A stretch of 64,000 nt of DNA from Streptomyces sp. NBC_01116 (GTDB lineage Bacteria; Actinomycetota; Actinomycetes; Streptomycetales; Streptomycetaceae): positions 1,302,001-1,366,000 of the forward strand of contig NZ_CP108644.1 of the NCBI RefSeq assembly GCF_041435495.1, given 5' to 3'. Of this stretch, positions 52,134 to 60,425 are shown piece after piece. Each line of letters begins with the position of its first letter. The stretch's first letter is position 1. The position numbers and the translations under genes are program-made. The notes under the pieces are model-generated. The model did no database searches. It was not told the DNA's origin and worked only from the letters and a program-made list of their open reading frames with translations.

Positions 52134-53804
52134 GTGGCCAACGACGGATTCGACTTCTCACCCGGGGCCCAGATCCCGATCCAGGGCTCGGGCGGCCAGA
52201 CCGTGGCGACCAATGCCCTGGCCTCGGCGGCGTATCGGGACAGTCCGGTGGAGACGATCCTCGACGCCAACAGCGAGTGGCACAAATCGGTGGTGAAGCC
52301 GGGCTCCTCGAAACTCTTCAAGTCCGACTACTTCAAGCCGAATCTCGGCGAGGCGTTCGCCCGTGCCGTCCAGGAGCGGATGCTCGGGGGCGCGCGCGGC
52401 GCGCTCATCCAGTCCTTCGGCATGGACCCGCAGACCGTGGTGGAGCACTGTCTGTCGGCGAACAACCTGCGCAAGGCCCGGGACACCCGGCTCACCCTGG
52501 TGACCGTGGTGTTCGGCGTCCTGTTCCTGCCCGGCATGCTGGCCTGGGTGATCGCCTTCCGGGTCCGGGAGGCGCTCAGCAAGTCCAAGGACACGGCGTT
52601 CCGCGCGGTCGGCACGATCCTCCTGGCCGCCTTCGGCATCGGCGCGCTGGTCCTGATGGTCAAGCTCCCCCTGGACGGGCTGCTCGCGCTCTACGTCCGG
52701 GGCGCGCTCATCGCCCCGGTGATCGGCTGGCTGATCGCCAAGCGGATCGCGGAGACCTCGGCCAGGGACCTGCGGGCGCGCTGGAGCGGCCTGCTCTCCG
52801 GCACGGGGGTGATCGCGAAGATTCCCGAGGCGGTGCCGAAGAACCCCAACGAGACCGCCCGCGAGGCGCTGCGCCAGGGACTGGAGAAGCTGTCGGCCGA
52901 ACAGCAGTCCAACGCCGTCTTCTACGCCGGTCCCAAGGGCGTCCTCGGGATGGGCACCCGCTGGGGCAGCTGGCAGCTGGCCGAGGAGCTGCTCCCCAAG
53001 GACCCGACCAAGGAGATCCACCAGTTCCGCAGCTGGGACCTGATCCGGATCATCCACGACCAGTTGAAGATGCTGGAGCGCGGGCCGCTGAACACGGGCG
53101 GCTTCCCGAAGCCGGACGTGAAGCACTGGATCGTCTCGCCGATCGGGGAGGGCGCCGACTCCGTCACGCGCCCCGAGGGGGAGGACGTCGCCACCTTCCA
53201 GGTGAAGCCCCACGAGATACAGCGGATCTGCAACCACCAGCAGTTCGGCAGCGGTGACCGGCACTACCTGGGCGTCCAGTTCACCCTGTGGGACGGTCAG
53301 CTGGTGATCACCATGATGATCACCGTCACCGTGCTCCACGAGACCCTGCGCATCGAGGTCACGGGCCACGCGCTGGGGCCGGTGCACGGCCTGTTCCTCT
53401 CCAAGCCGGCGGCGAAGACGCGGACGGTCAACAAGACCGTCCGCTTCTGGGAGACCCGGGACATCCAGCTGGCCCTGGTAGACGCCAAGGAGGTCGTCCG
53501 GCTCGCGCTGCGGGCCCCTCTGACCTGGTATCCGCCGCTGCTGGACTATCTGGGCGGGAAGATCGTGCTGCCCGAGCCGTTCGGGCTGCGGCACGCGTGG
53601 GCGGCCAAGCCGTGGAACCACCGCTTCATGGCGGACGACGCGATGCGCGCCGCCACCCCGGTGCTGCGGGCCGTCCACACGGCGGCGATGCGCGTCCTCG
53701 CGGAGAACGGCGTCGACACGGAGCGCTTCGACAACCGCTCGATGATACTGAGCGGCCTCGTCCAGGACCCGGCCCCGCGCAAGGCCGACGTCTACGACGC
53801 GTAG
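52134..53804 (+). CDS. Hypothetical integral membrane protein
   Basis: Not recognised. The 556-residue protein starts at GTG (ANDGFDFSPGAQIPIQG), which has a GGGGG stretch seven to eleven bases before it; an in-frame TTG at 52089 would add 15 residues. It has an N-terminal soluble part, then hydrophobic segments at about 131-153 and 167-215 (LTLVTVVFGVLFLPGMLAWVIAF; LIAPVIGWLIAKRI), then a large soluble C-terminal domain (about 220-556). It follows the EF-G-like gene by 152 bases on the same strand, so it may be independent. Homologues appear to be actinobacterial only; this is recollection, not search. Confidence 0.8.
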   Translation: MANDGFDFSPGAQIPIQGSGGQTVATNALASAAYRDSPVETILDANSEWHKSVVKPGSSKLFKSDYFKPNLGEAFARAVQERMLGGARGALIQSFGMDPQTVVEHCLSANNLRKARDTRLTLVTVVFGVLFLPGMLAWVIAFRVREALSKSKDTAFRAVGTILLAAFGIGALVLMVKLPLDGLLALYVRGALIAPVIGWLIAKRIAETSARDLRARWSGLLSGTGVIAKIPEAVPKNPNETAREALRQGLEKLSAEQQSNAVFYAGPKGVLGMGTRWGSWQLAEELLPKDPTKEIHQFRSWDLIRIIHDQLKMLERGPLNTGGFPKPDVKHWIVSPIGEGADSVTRPEGEDVATFQVKPHEIQRICNHQQFGSGDRHYLGVQFTLWDGQLVITMMITVTVLHETLRIEVTGHALGPVHGLFLSKPAAKTRTVNKTVRFWETRDIQLALVDAKEVVRLALRAPLTWYPPLLDYLGGKIVLPEPFGLRHAWAAKPWNHRFMADDAMRAATPVLRAVHTAAMRVLAENGVDTERFDNRSMILSGLVQDPAPRKADVYDA

Positions 53805-53817
53805 GAACGGAACGAGA

Positions 53818-53845
53818 GGGGGGAGGCCCGGCCGAGCCTCCCCCC
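53818..53845 (+). terminator. Terminator downstream of the membrane protein gene
   Basis: A perfect stem GGGGGGAGGC / GCCTCCCCCC (10 bp, 8-base loop) followed by TTCTC, 13 bases after the stop. Confidence 0.82.
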
Positions 53846-53941
53846 TTCTCCGTACCGAGTTCTCCGTACCGAGTTCTCCGTACCGAGTTCTCCGTACCGA
53901 GTTCTCCGTACCGTGCTCAGCGGGCCGTGCTCAGCGGGCCG
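53846..53941. repeat. Two neighbouring 14-bp tandem repeats
   Basis: TTCTCCGTACCGAG is repeated 4 times exactly (53846-53901) with a partial fifth copy (53902-53913). TGCTCAGCGGGCCG follows twice (53914-53927, 53928-53941); the second copy contains the stop of the HIT gene. The array fills the gap between converging genes. Confidence 0.9.
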
Positions 53942-54494
53942 GCAGCTCGCCCTTCGGCCAGGCGTCGGCCAGCATCGCCCGGGTGTCGCCGAGCAGCTGG
54001 GGCAGCACCTTGGTGTGGCCGATGACCGGCATGAAGTTGGTGTCCCCGCCCCAGCGCGGCACCAGGTGCTGGTGCAGATGCGCGGCGATCCCGGCGCCGG
54101 CCACCGAGCCCTGGTTCATGCCGATGTTGAAGCCGTGCGCCCCGGAGGCCGCGCGCAGCGCGACCATCGCCCGCTTGGTGAAGTCCGCCAGCTCCGCCGT
54201 CTCCGGGTCGTCCAGCTCCGTGTAGTCGGCCACATGACGGTAGGGGACGACCATGAGGTGGCCGCCGTTGTACGGGTACAGGTTCAGCACCGCGTAGACG
54301 TGCTCGCCGCGCGCCACGAGGAGCCCGTCCTCGTCGGATTTCGCGGGGATCGAACAGAATGGACAACCGTCCTCGGCGCCCGGGCCGCTGGGCTTGTTCT
54401 CGCCCTGGATGTACGCCATCCGGTGGGGAGTCCACAGGCGCTGGAATGCGTCGGGCGTCCCCACGCCGATCTGCTGCTCCGGCTCACTCGTCAT
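53931..54494 (-). CDS. HIT-family Ap4A phosphorylase-like protein
   Basis: A 187-residue histidine-triad protein; motif HLHQH at 139-143 followed by LVPRWGGDTNF. A CPFC pair (44-47) at the N-terminus suggests a structural metal site. The mycobacterial orthologue Rv2613c is an Ap4A phosphorylase located between thrS and pgsA1, matching the gene's position here between thrS and pgsA. I start it at MTSEPEQQIG; an ATG four codons earlier (54506) is possible. Confidence 0.92.
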   Translation of the reverse strand: MTSEPEQQIGVGTPDAFQRLWTPHRMAYIQGENKPSGPGAEDGCPFCSIPAKSDEDGLLVARGEHVYAVLNLYPYNGGHLMVVPYRHVADYTELDDPETAELADFTKRAMVALRAASGAHGFNIGMNQGSVAGAGIAAHLHQHLVPRWGGDTNFMPVIGHTKVLPQLLGDTRAMLADAWPKGELPAR

Positions 54495-54572
54495 GCCGAT
54501 CAGCATATTGCGTCGCCCCGGCCGAGCGTGTCGCCGGGGCCGCACCGCCCGGCCGCCCGCGATGCTGAGGCG

Positions 54573-55250
54573 ATGAGCGACCGACCCGCCTCCGATCGAC
54601 CCGCCCGGCTGACCCGCTGGGAGCAGCGCACGGAGGTCCCGCTCTTCGCCGCGGGGCTGCTCTTCCTGGCGGGGTACGCGGTCCGGGTGCTGACCCCGCA
54701 CGACGACGAGCCCTGGAACGACCTCGCCCTGATCCTCGTCTGGACGACCTGGCTGCTGTTCCTCCTGGACTACGGGACGCGGCTGCGGCTCAGCGGGCTG
54801 GGCGCGCGCTTCCCGCGCGTGCACTGGCTCGACACCCTGGTCCTGCTGCTGCCGCTGCTGCGCCCGCTGCGCATGGTCAAGGTGTACACGGCGGTGCAGC
54901 AACGCCGCGACCGCCCGCGGCTCAGTCTGTACGCGCGAGTGATCTCGTACGCGGGCCTGACCGCCGCCCTGCTCGGCTTCGCCGCCTCGCTCGCGGTCTA
55001 CCACCTGGAGCACACGGCCCCCGACGCCTCCATCCGCACCTTCGGCGACGCGGTGTGGTGGGCCTGCGAGACGCTCACGACGGTCGGTTACGGCGATGTC
55101 GCCCCGGTGACGTTCTGGGGCCGGACGGTCGCGGCGGGGCTGATGGCCGGCGGCCTGGCGCTGCTCGGCGCGGTCACGGGGTCGTTCTCGTCGTGGCTGA
55201 TCCAGGTGTTCACCCGGGAGGACGAGAAACGGCCCCCGGAGCGCGGGTAG
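54573..55250 (+). CDS. Potassium channel family protein
   Basis: A 225-residue membrane protein with the K+ selectivity filter TTVGYGD in the pore loop before the last helix, preceded by WWACETL. Several helices precede it (about 25-45, 50-70, 85-100, 125-150), so it resembles voltage-sensor-like bacterial channels but with only a short Arg-poor S4 (LRPLRMVKV). ATG (MSDRPASDRP) with GAGG five bases upstream. It converges on thrS and lies on the strand opposite to its neighbours. Confidence 0.9.
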   Translation: MSDRPASDRPARLTRWEQRTEVPLFAAGLLFLAGYAVRVLTPHDDEPWNDLALILVWTTWLLFLLDYGTRLRLSGLGARFPRVHWLDTLVLLLPLLRPLRMVKVYTAVQQRRDRPRLSLYARVISYAGLTAALLGFAASLAVYHLEHTAPDASIRTFGDAVWWACETLTTVGYGDVAPVTFWGRTVAAGLMAGGLALLGAVTGSFSSWLIQVFTREDEKRPPERG

Positions 55251-55264
55251 CGCTCCGGGGCCGT
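55229..55264. terminator. Bidirectional terminator between K+ channel and thrS
   Basis: ACGGCCCC-C-GGAGCGC pairs with GCGCTCC-GGGGCCGT (15 bp, one bulge), enclosing the channel stop codon and ending 15 bases before the thrS stop. Confidence 0.8.
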
Positions 55265-55278
55265 TCCCGCGTGACGGA

Positions 55279-57255
55279 TCAGACCTGTACGCGGTCCTCG
55301 ACGGCCTTCGCGATCTTGGCGAGGGCCTCGTCGACCGGGATGCCGTTCTCCTGCGAACCGTCGCGGTAGCGGAAGGAGACGGCACCGTTGGCCATGTCCT
55401 CATCGCCAGCGATGATCATGAAGGGCACCTTGGCCTTCTGCTGGTTGCGGATCTTCTTCTGCATCCGGTCCGAGGACGCGTCCACGTCCACCCGCAGCCC
55501 CTGCTTGCGCGCCTTGGCGGCGAACTCCTGGAGGTAGGGGATGTGGGCGTCGCCGATCGGGATGCCGACGGCCTGGACCGGCGCGAGCCAGACCGGGAAC
55601 GCGCCCGCGTAGTGCTCCAGGAGCACGGCGAAGAAGCGCTCGATGGAGCCGAACAGGGCACGGTGGATCATCACCGGGCGCTGCTTGGAGCCGTCGGGCC
55701 CGGTGTACTCCAGGTCGAAGCGCTCCGGCAGGTTGAAGTCGAGCTGCACGGTCGACATCTGCCAGGTGCGGCCGATGGCGTCCTTGCACTGCACGGAGAT
55801 CTTCGGGCCGTAGAACGCGGCGCCGCCCGGGTCCGGGACCAGGGGCAGACCCTGCTTCTCGGCGACCTGGCGCAGCGTCTCGGTGGCCTCTTCCCAGGTC
55901 TCGTCGGAGCCGACGTACTTCTCCGGGTCCTTGGTGGAGAGCTCCAGGTAGAAGTCGGTGAGCCCGTAGTCGCGGAGCAGGTTCAGCACGAAGGTGAGCG
56001 TGCGGTCGAGCTCCTCGGCCATCTGCTCCTTGGTGCAGTAGATGTGCGCGTCGTCCTGGGTGAAGCCGCGCGAGCGGGTCAGGCCGTGCACGACGCCCGA
56101 CTTCTCGTACCGGTACACGGTGCCGAACTCGAAGAGCCGCAGCGGCAGTTCGCGGTAGGAGCGGCCGCGCGCGTCGAAGATCAGGTTGTGCATCGGGCAG
56201 TTCATCGGCTTGAGGTAGTAGTCCACCCCGTCGTCGAGCTGCATGGGCGGGTACATGCCGTCGGCGTACCAGTCCAGATGGCCGGACTTCTCGAAGAGCT
56301 TGCCCTTGGTGGCGTGCGGCGAGTAGACGAACTCGTAGCCCTCCTCCTCGTGACGGCGGCGCGAGTAGTCCTCCATGGCCCGGCGGATGACGCCGCCCTT
56401 GGGGTGGAAGACCGCGAGGCCGGGGCCGATCTCGTCGGGGAAGGAGAAGAGGTCCAGCTCGTTGCCGAGCTTGCGGTGGTCGCGCTTGGCGGCCTCCTCC
56501 AGGAACTCCAGGTGCGCCTTCAGCTCGTCCTTGGTCGGCCAGGCGGTGCCGTAGATGCGCTGGAGCATCGGGTTCTTCTCGCTGCCGCGCCAGTACGCCG
56601 CGGCGTTGCGCATCAGCTTGAACGCCGGGATGAACCGGGTGGTGGGCAGGTGCGGACCCCGGCAGAGGTCCTTCCAGCACAGGTCGCCGGTCTTGGGGTC
56701 GAGGTTGTCGTAGATGGTCAGCTCGCCGCCGCCCACCTCGACGTCCGCGCCGTCGTCGGAGGAGGCGGACCCCTTGATGCCGATGAGCTCCAGCTTGTAC
56801 GGCTCGTCGGCCAGCTCCTCGCGGGCGGCCTCGTCGGAGACCACGCGGCGGGAGAACTTCTGGCCCCGCTTCTGGATCTCCTGCATCTTCTTCTCGATGG
56901 CCTTGAGGTCCTCGGGCGTGAACGGCTTCTCGACGTCGAAGTCGTAGTAGAAGCCGTCCTTGACCGGCGGGCCGATGCCGAGCTTGGCGTCGGGGAAGAG
57001 CTCCTGCACGGCCTGGGCCATGACGTGCGCGGTGGAGTGGCGCAGGATGTTCAGGCCGTCCTCGGAGGAGATCTCCACCGGCTCGACGCTCTCGCCGTCC
57101 TGGAGCTCGTAGGAGAGGTCCTTCAGCTCACCGCCGATGCGGGCGGCGACGACGGTGCGCTGCCCGGGGAAGAGCTCGCCGGCCGTCGTGCCCGTCGTCA
57201 CCACGTGCTCTTCCCGCTCGGAATCGCGTTGGATGATCACACGGACGTCTGACAC
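55279..57255 (-). CDS. thrS: Threonyl-tRNA synthetase
   Basis: Charges tRNA-Thr. The 658 residues comprise a TGS domain (1-65), the editing domain with HSTAHVMAQ, the class II catalytic core ([13 protein letters not shown] with the zinc-binding Cys, [16 protein letters not shown], motif 3 LFGSIERFF) and the anticodon-binding domain (about 550-658). The start is GTG ([10 protein letters not shown]). No T-box or leader structure was recognised upstream, where only about 99 bases separate it from the next gene. Confidence 0.98.
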   Translation of the reverse strand: MSDVRVIIQRDSEREEHVVTTGTTAGELFPGQRTVVAARIGGELKDLSYELQDGESVEPVEISSEDGLNILRHSTAHVMAQAVQELFPDAKLGIGPPVKDGFYYDFDVEKPFTPEDLKAIEKKMQEIQKRGQKFSRRVVSDEAAREELADEPYKLELIGIKGSASSDDGADVEVGGGELTIYDNLDPKTGDLCWKDLCRGPHLPTTRFIPAFKLMRNAAAYWRGSEKNPMLQRIYGTAWPTKDELKAHLEFLEEAAKRDHRKLGNELDLFSFPDEIGPGLAVFHPKGGVIRRAMEDYSRRRHEEEGYEFVYSPHATKGKLFEKSGHLDWYADGMYPPMQLDDGVDYYLKPMNCPMHNLIFDARGRSYRELPLRLFEFGTVYRYEKSGVVHGLTRSRGFTQDDAHIYCTKEQMAEELDRTLTFVLNLLRDYGLTDFYLELSTKDPEKYVGSDETWEEATETLRQVAEKQGLPLVPDPGGAAFYGPKISVQCKDAIGRTWQMSTVQLDFNLPERFDLEYTGPDGSKQRPVMIHRALFGSIERFFAVLLEHYAGAFPVWLAPVQAVGIPIGDAHIPYLQEFAAKARKQGLRVDVDASSDRMQKKIRNQQKAKVPFMIIAGDEDMANGAVSFRYRDGSQENGIPVDEALAKIAKAVEDRVQV

Positions 57256-57354
57256 CGGTCTCTCCTGTCTGAGGGGGCGCCTGCCTTCACATGGCCAAGC
57301 ACTGCGAATCGTACCGAGCCGTACGCCCCCGACGCGAACGCCTTCCGGGCCGGG

Positions 57355-58599
57355 CTACGGCTCCTCCCCAGCGCACGCCTCCTCGAAGAAGTCCACGTTC
57401 TCCTGGAGCGCCTTCATCAGCCGGTCCCGCTCGGCCTCGTCGACCTGGACGGGCGCGACCTGCGAGGCCCCGGTGAGCCGCCGGAAGCCGCCCCGGTTCT
57501 CCAGCCGCCCCTCCACCCGCAGCGGCAGTCCGACCAGGTGGGCGTGGCCCGCGATGCGGTACGCCTCCTCGTCCAGCTCCACGCGGACGTGCGCGACCTC
57601 GGCCCCGGCCAGCACCCGCAGCCGTACGATCCCGGCGCCGCGCGGCCCCGACCGGCGCAGCCGGACCACCACGCCGGTCAGCCGCACCCGCACGGCGGGT
57701 TCGTCGCGGAGGTAGCGGGCTCCGGCGGCGCGCAGGGCGGGCAGGTCGCCCGGGGAGAACTCGACGGGCGCGGGGCGGGCCGGGCAGCCGTCCGGGGTGC
57801 CTGCGGCGGGTGCCCACCGCAGGTCGATCCGGGCCCCCTCGGAGCCGCGCACCAGGGCGATCAGCGCCTCGGTCAGCTCCCGGCCGACGCCCGCCGCGAC
57901 CGCGCTGTCGAAGGCCTCCAGGCCGCCGGTGGCGCGCTGGTAGTCCACCGCCTCGCGGGTGGCGTGCAGGGCGTGGCAGAGCCGCACGGCGATGGCGCGG
58001 CCGGAGGCGACGGGGACGTACGCGGTGAGGCTCCGGCCGTCGGCTCCGGGCCCGATCAGGGCGTCGTCCAGGGCGGCGCGTGCCTTCCGGCGGTGCCGGG
58101 CCCCGTGGTAGCCGGCCCGGCCGCGGGCCGCGAGGGCCCCGGCCATGAGGACCCGGCGGGCGGCCGAGCGCAGCTCCTCCGCCTCGGTCCAGCCCGAGGC
58201 GCCCGCGGCTCCGGCCGCCGACTCGGGGACCTCGCGCCACCAGCGGATCTCGTCGCTGGGCAGGGTCAGGGAGACCAGGATGTCGCGTGCGGAGGGGTCG
58301 GCGCTGCGGCCGAGGGCGTCGAGGGCCTCCTCGATCAGCTCCCCGCTGTCGGGGAAGGACGCGTTCTCGGGCACCAGCAGGCTGGTCGTCCCGCCGGCGG
58401 AACCGGGCGGGGTCCAGCGGCCGTAGCGACCCGGCGCTCCCCCGCGCCGCTGCCAGCCGTGCCGCCGCAGGAGGGCCCCGAGGACGGCGGGGTCGGGCAG
58501 TTCCCCGGCGAGGGGCGGGGGCCCCGGGCGGGCGGTGGGGTGCGAGCGGGCGGCGGGCAGTCCCGCTCCGCCCGTGGGCTCGTCCATGGACCGGTGCAT
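57355..58599 (-). CDS. Hypothetical protein coupled to the DUF4365 gene
   Basis: Not recognised; 414 residues starting MHRSMDEPTG. A Pro/Gly-rich N-terminus (1-75) precedes an alpha/beta region (SLLVPENASFPDSGELIEEAL) and a C-terminal region of about 110 residues. That region (VRLTGVVVRLRRS, AHVRVELDEEAYRIAGHAHL, LPLRVEGRLENR) has the alternating pattern of an OB fold or similar beta barrel. The ATG shares one base with the DUF4365 stop (TGATG) and has GGGAG nearby. The OB-fold idea is inference. Confidence 0.75.
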   Translation of the reverse strand: MHRSMDEPTGGAGLPAARSHPTARPGPPPLAGELPDPAVLGALLRRHGWQRRGGAPGRYGRWTPPGSAGGTTSLLVPENASFPDSGELIEEALDALGRSADPSARDILVSLTLPSDEIRWWREVPESAAGAAGASGWTEAEELRSAARRVLMAGALAARGRAGYHGARHRRKARAALDDALIGPGADGRSLTAYVPVASGRAIAVRLCHALHATREAVDYQRATGGLEAFDSAVAAGVGRELTEALIALVRGSEGARIDLRWAPAAGTPDGCPARPAPVEFSPGDLPALRAAGARYLRDEPAVRVRLTGVVVRLRRSGPRGAGIVRLRVLAGAEVAHVRVELDEEAYRIAGHAHLVGLPLRVEGRLENRGGFRRLTGASQVAPVQVDEAERDRLMKALQENVDFFEEACAGEEP

Positions 58600-59195
58600 C
58601 AGGGTCTCCCTCCGGCCCCGACCCGGGCCATGATGTCGCAGAGTGCGCGGTCGTCGAAGATCCGCGAGGTCGGGATGCGCACAGTGGTCCGGTTCCGGCC
58701 CGTCACCGCGTGGCCGGCCAGGTTGGTCCAGTAGCAGCAGTGGCGCAGGTCGAGGCCCCCGGGCCCGGCGCGCAGCCAGTCGTCCTGGCTGCGGGGGACG
58801 ATCATCACGACCAGGATCTTGTGCACCGACACCGGGCTGCGGGCGAGTTTGACGAGGTGGGCGTTGTCGAGCGTGAAGGAGAACGCCCCGCCCGCCGGGT
58901 GCGGCGGTATCTGGTAGGTGCATTTGAGCTGCACCTTGATGGTCACTTCGTCGTCGACGGTGTGGGCCGGGGCGCCGTGGCTGACGTGCCAGTCGATGCC
59001 GTTGTCGGGGAAGGGCTGGGACAGGGAGCATCCCGCCGCCGCCGCGACGGCGTGCAGGTAGCCCACCTGAAGGGTCTCCATGCAGGCGGTGGTGGCGAGG
59101 GAGCCGCGCAGTGGCGTGTCGGGCCGCTGCGGCAGCCGCGGCCCGAAGGCCTCGGCGCGGGCGGTTCCCCCGGGGTCGGGCTGCGCGAGCGCCAT
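58599..59195 (-). CDS. DUF4365, PD-(D/E)XK nuclease-like protein
   Basis: A 198-residue protein starting MALAQPDPGGTARA. It has the DUF4365 pattern of an endonuclease-like fold: Glu40 in ACMETLQVGYL, Asp68 in NGIDWHVSH, and Gln89-x-Lys91 in VQLKCTY. A 31-codon upstream extension is unsupported. It starts the two-gene unit, with the 414-residue protein directly behind, and is divergent from an exonuclease gene. Confidence 0.8.
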   Translation of the reverse strand: MALAQPDPGGTARAEAFGPRLPQRPDTPLRGSLATTACMETLQVGYLHAVAAAAGCSLSQPFPDNGIDWHVSHGAPAHTVDDEVTIKVQLKCTYQIPPHPAGGAFSFTLDNAHLVKLARSPVSVHKILVVMIVPRSQDDWLRAGPGGLDLRHCCYWTNLAGHAVTGRNRTTVRIPTSRIFDDRALCDIMARVGAGGRP

Positions 59196-59421
59196 GGCTC
59201 CGTGTGCCTTCCGGGCGTGCCGATCGATGGCAGGTGGTCTGCCGGCGGGGTGTCGTGGGCTGGACGGATCGACGGACGCCGGCGGCAACTTCCCGGCGTC
59301 CCACCTGTGTTGTCACCGCATCGGACCGCCCGCAAACGGCGTATCAGGCAAACAGCCCGGGTATCACCGAATCGGGCAGAGGAAACATTCCATCTGCCGT
59401 GCGGGTGCGAGGAGTTCGGGG

Positions 59422-60147
59422 ATGATGCACTGGTTCGAGGGGCCACTGGCCGCTTTTGACACGGAGACGACAGGCGTGGACGTCGAGCAGGACCGGATCG
59501 TCTCGGCCGCTCTCGTCGCGCAGGACACCGCGGGCGGTCGCGTCCGCGTCACGCGCTGGCTGGTCGATCCGGGGGTCCCGGTCCCGCCGGGGGCGACCGA
59601 GATCCACGGTCTGACCGACGACCACCTTCACCGCTACGGGCGTTGGCCCGCCCCGGTGATGGACGAGATAGCCCGGGCCCTGGCGGAGAGCTGTGCGACG
59701 GGCCGTCCGCTGGTCGTGATGAACGCGCCCTTCGATCTGACGCTGCTGGACCGGGAGTTGAGACGGCACCGGGCGTCGTCGCTGGCCGGGTATCTCGACG
59801 GGGTGCCGATGCGGGTGGTGGACCCGAGGGTGCTGGACAAGCATCTGGACCGCTACCGCAAGGGCCGCCGTACGCTCACGGACCTGTGCGCGAGTTACGA
59901 GGTGGTGCTCGACGGGGCCCATGACGCGGCGGCCGACGCGACGGCTTCACTGGAGTTGGTACGGGCGGTGTGCCGGCGCTTCTCGACGCGGCTGGAGCGG
60001 CTGTCGCCGGCCGAGCTGCACGTCCTTCAGGCGACCTGGCACGCGGCCCAGGCGCGGGGCCTGGAGGCGTGGTTCGCGAAGAGCGGGACGCCGGAGACGG
60101 TGGATCCGGCGTGGCCGCTGCGTCCGGAACTGCCCGCGGCCGCGTAA
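59422..60147 (+). CDS. DEDDh 3'-5' exonuclease (DnaQ-like)
   Basis: A 241-residue exonuclease of the Pol III epsilon type. Acidic residues lie in AAFDTETTGVD (Asp13, Glu15), NAPFDLTLLDREL and the HD pair HDAAADA, with EIHGLTDDHL between. It has a C-terminal extension of about 55 residues and no polymerase partner nearby. ATG with GAGGAG seven bases upstream. The 226-base region to the DUF4365 gene should contain both divergent promoters. Confidence 0.93.
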   Translation: MMHWFEGPLAAFDTETTGVDVEQDRIVSAALVAQDTAGGRVRVTRWLVDPGVPVPPGATEIHGLTDDHLHRYGRWPAPVMDEIARALAESCATGRPLVVMNAPFDLTLLDRELRRHRASSLAGYLDGVPMRVVDPRVLDKHLDRYRKGRRTLTDLCASYEVVLDGAHDAAADATASLELVRAVCRRFSTRLERLSPAELHVLQATWHAAQARGLEAWFAKSGTPETVDPAWPLRPELPAAA

Positions 60148-60170
60148 GGGGTTCGAGGGGCGGGACATGC

Positions 60171-60207
60171 GAAAGCCGGTCCGCGTGATGCTGACGGACC
60201 GGCTTTC
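60171..60207. terminator. Terminator between exonuclease and tRNA-Val
   Basis: A perfect 13-bp stem GAAAGCCGGTCCG / CGGACCGGCTTTC with an 11-base loop. It can serve the exonuclease gene (+) and the tRNA (-), which ends six bases away. Confidence 0.82.
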
Positions 60208-60212
60208 CCCGG

Positions 60213-60284
60213 TGGGCGATACTGGGTTCGAACCAGTGACCTCTTCGGTGTGAACGAAGCGCTCTCCCACTGAGCTAATCGCCC
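60213..60284 (-). tRNA. tRNA-Val(CAC)
   Basis: A 72-base cloverleaf: acceptor GGGCGAT/ATCGCCC, D-arm GCTCAGTGGGAGAGC, anticodon stem CTTCG/CGAAG with loop TTCACAC (anticodon CAC), T-arm CTGG-TTCGAAC-CAGT, discriminator A. CCA is not encoded in full. Identical to the copy at 63120-63191. Confidence 0.97.
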
Positions 60285-60388
60285 GGGAACGGGATGAACC
60301 ATACAGGGCTTCGAGGGCTTCGTTCAAACCGCTTCCGGGTAGGGCTCTACTCAGGGCGGTGCGGCCGGGAAGTGAGTATCCGAGCGCA

Positions 60389-60425
60389 TGTACGGGCCGG
60401 GTGGCCGGGGCCACACTCCCGTACA
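60389..60425 (+). promoter_or_regulatory. Hairpin at the start codon of the 861-residue membrane protein
   Basis: TGTACGGG (60389-60396) pairs with CCCGTACA (60418-60425), enclosing TGGCC-gg-GGCCA. The right arm ends at the A of the ATG. No clear Shine-Dalgarno is seen, so the hairpin could restrict translation. Confidence 0.45.

Noticed and set aside
53846..53913. CRISPR array
   Set aside because: The 14-bp units are directly tandem without spacers and no cas gene is present.
57256..57354. Possible T-box leader for thrS
   Set aside because: Only about 99 bases separate thrS from the next gene and no T-box sequence or specifier stem-loop was recognised.
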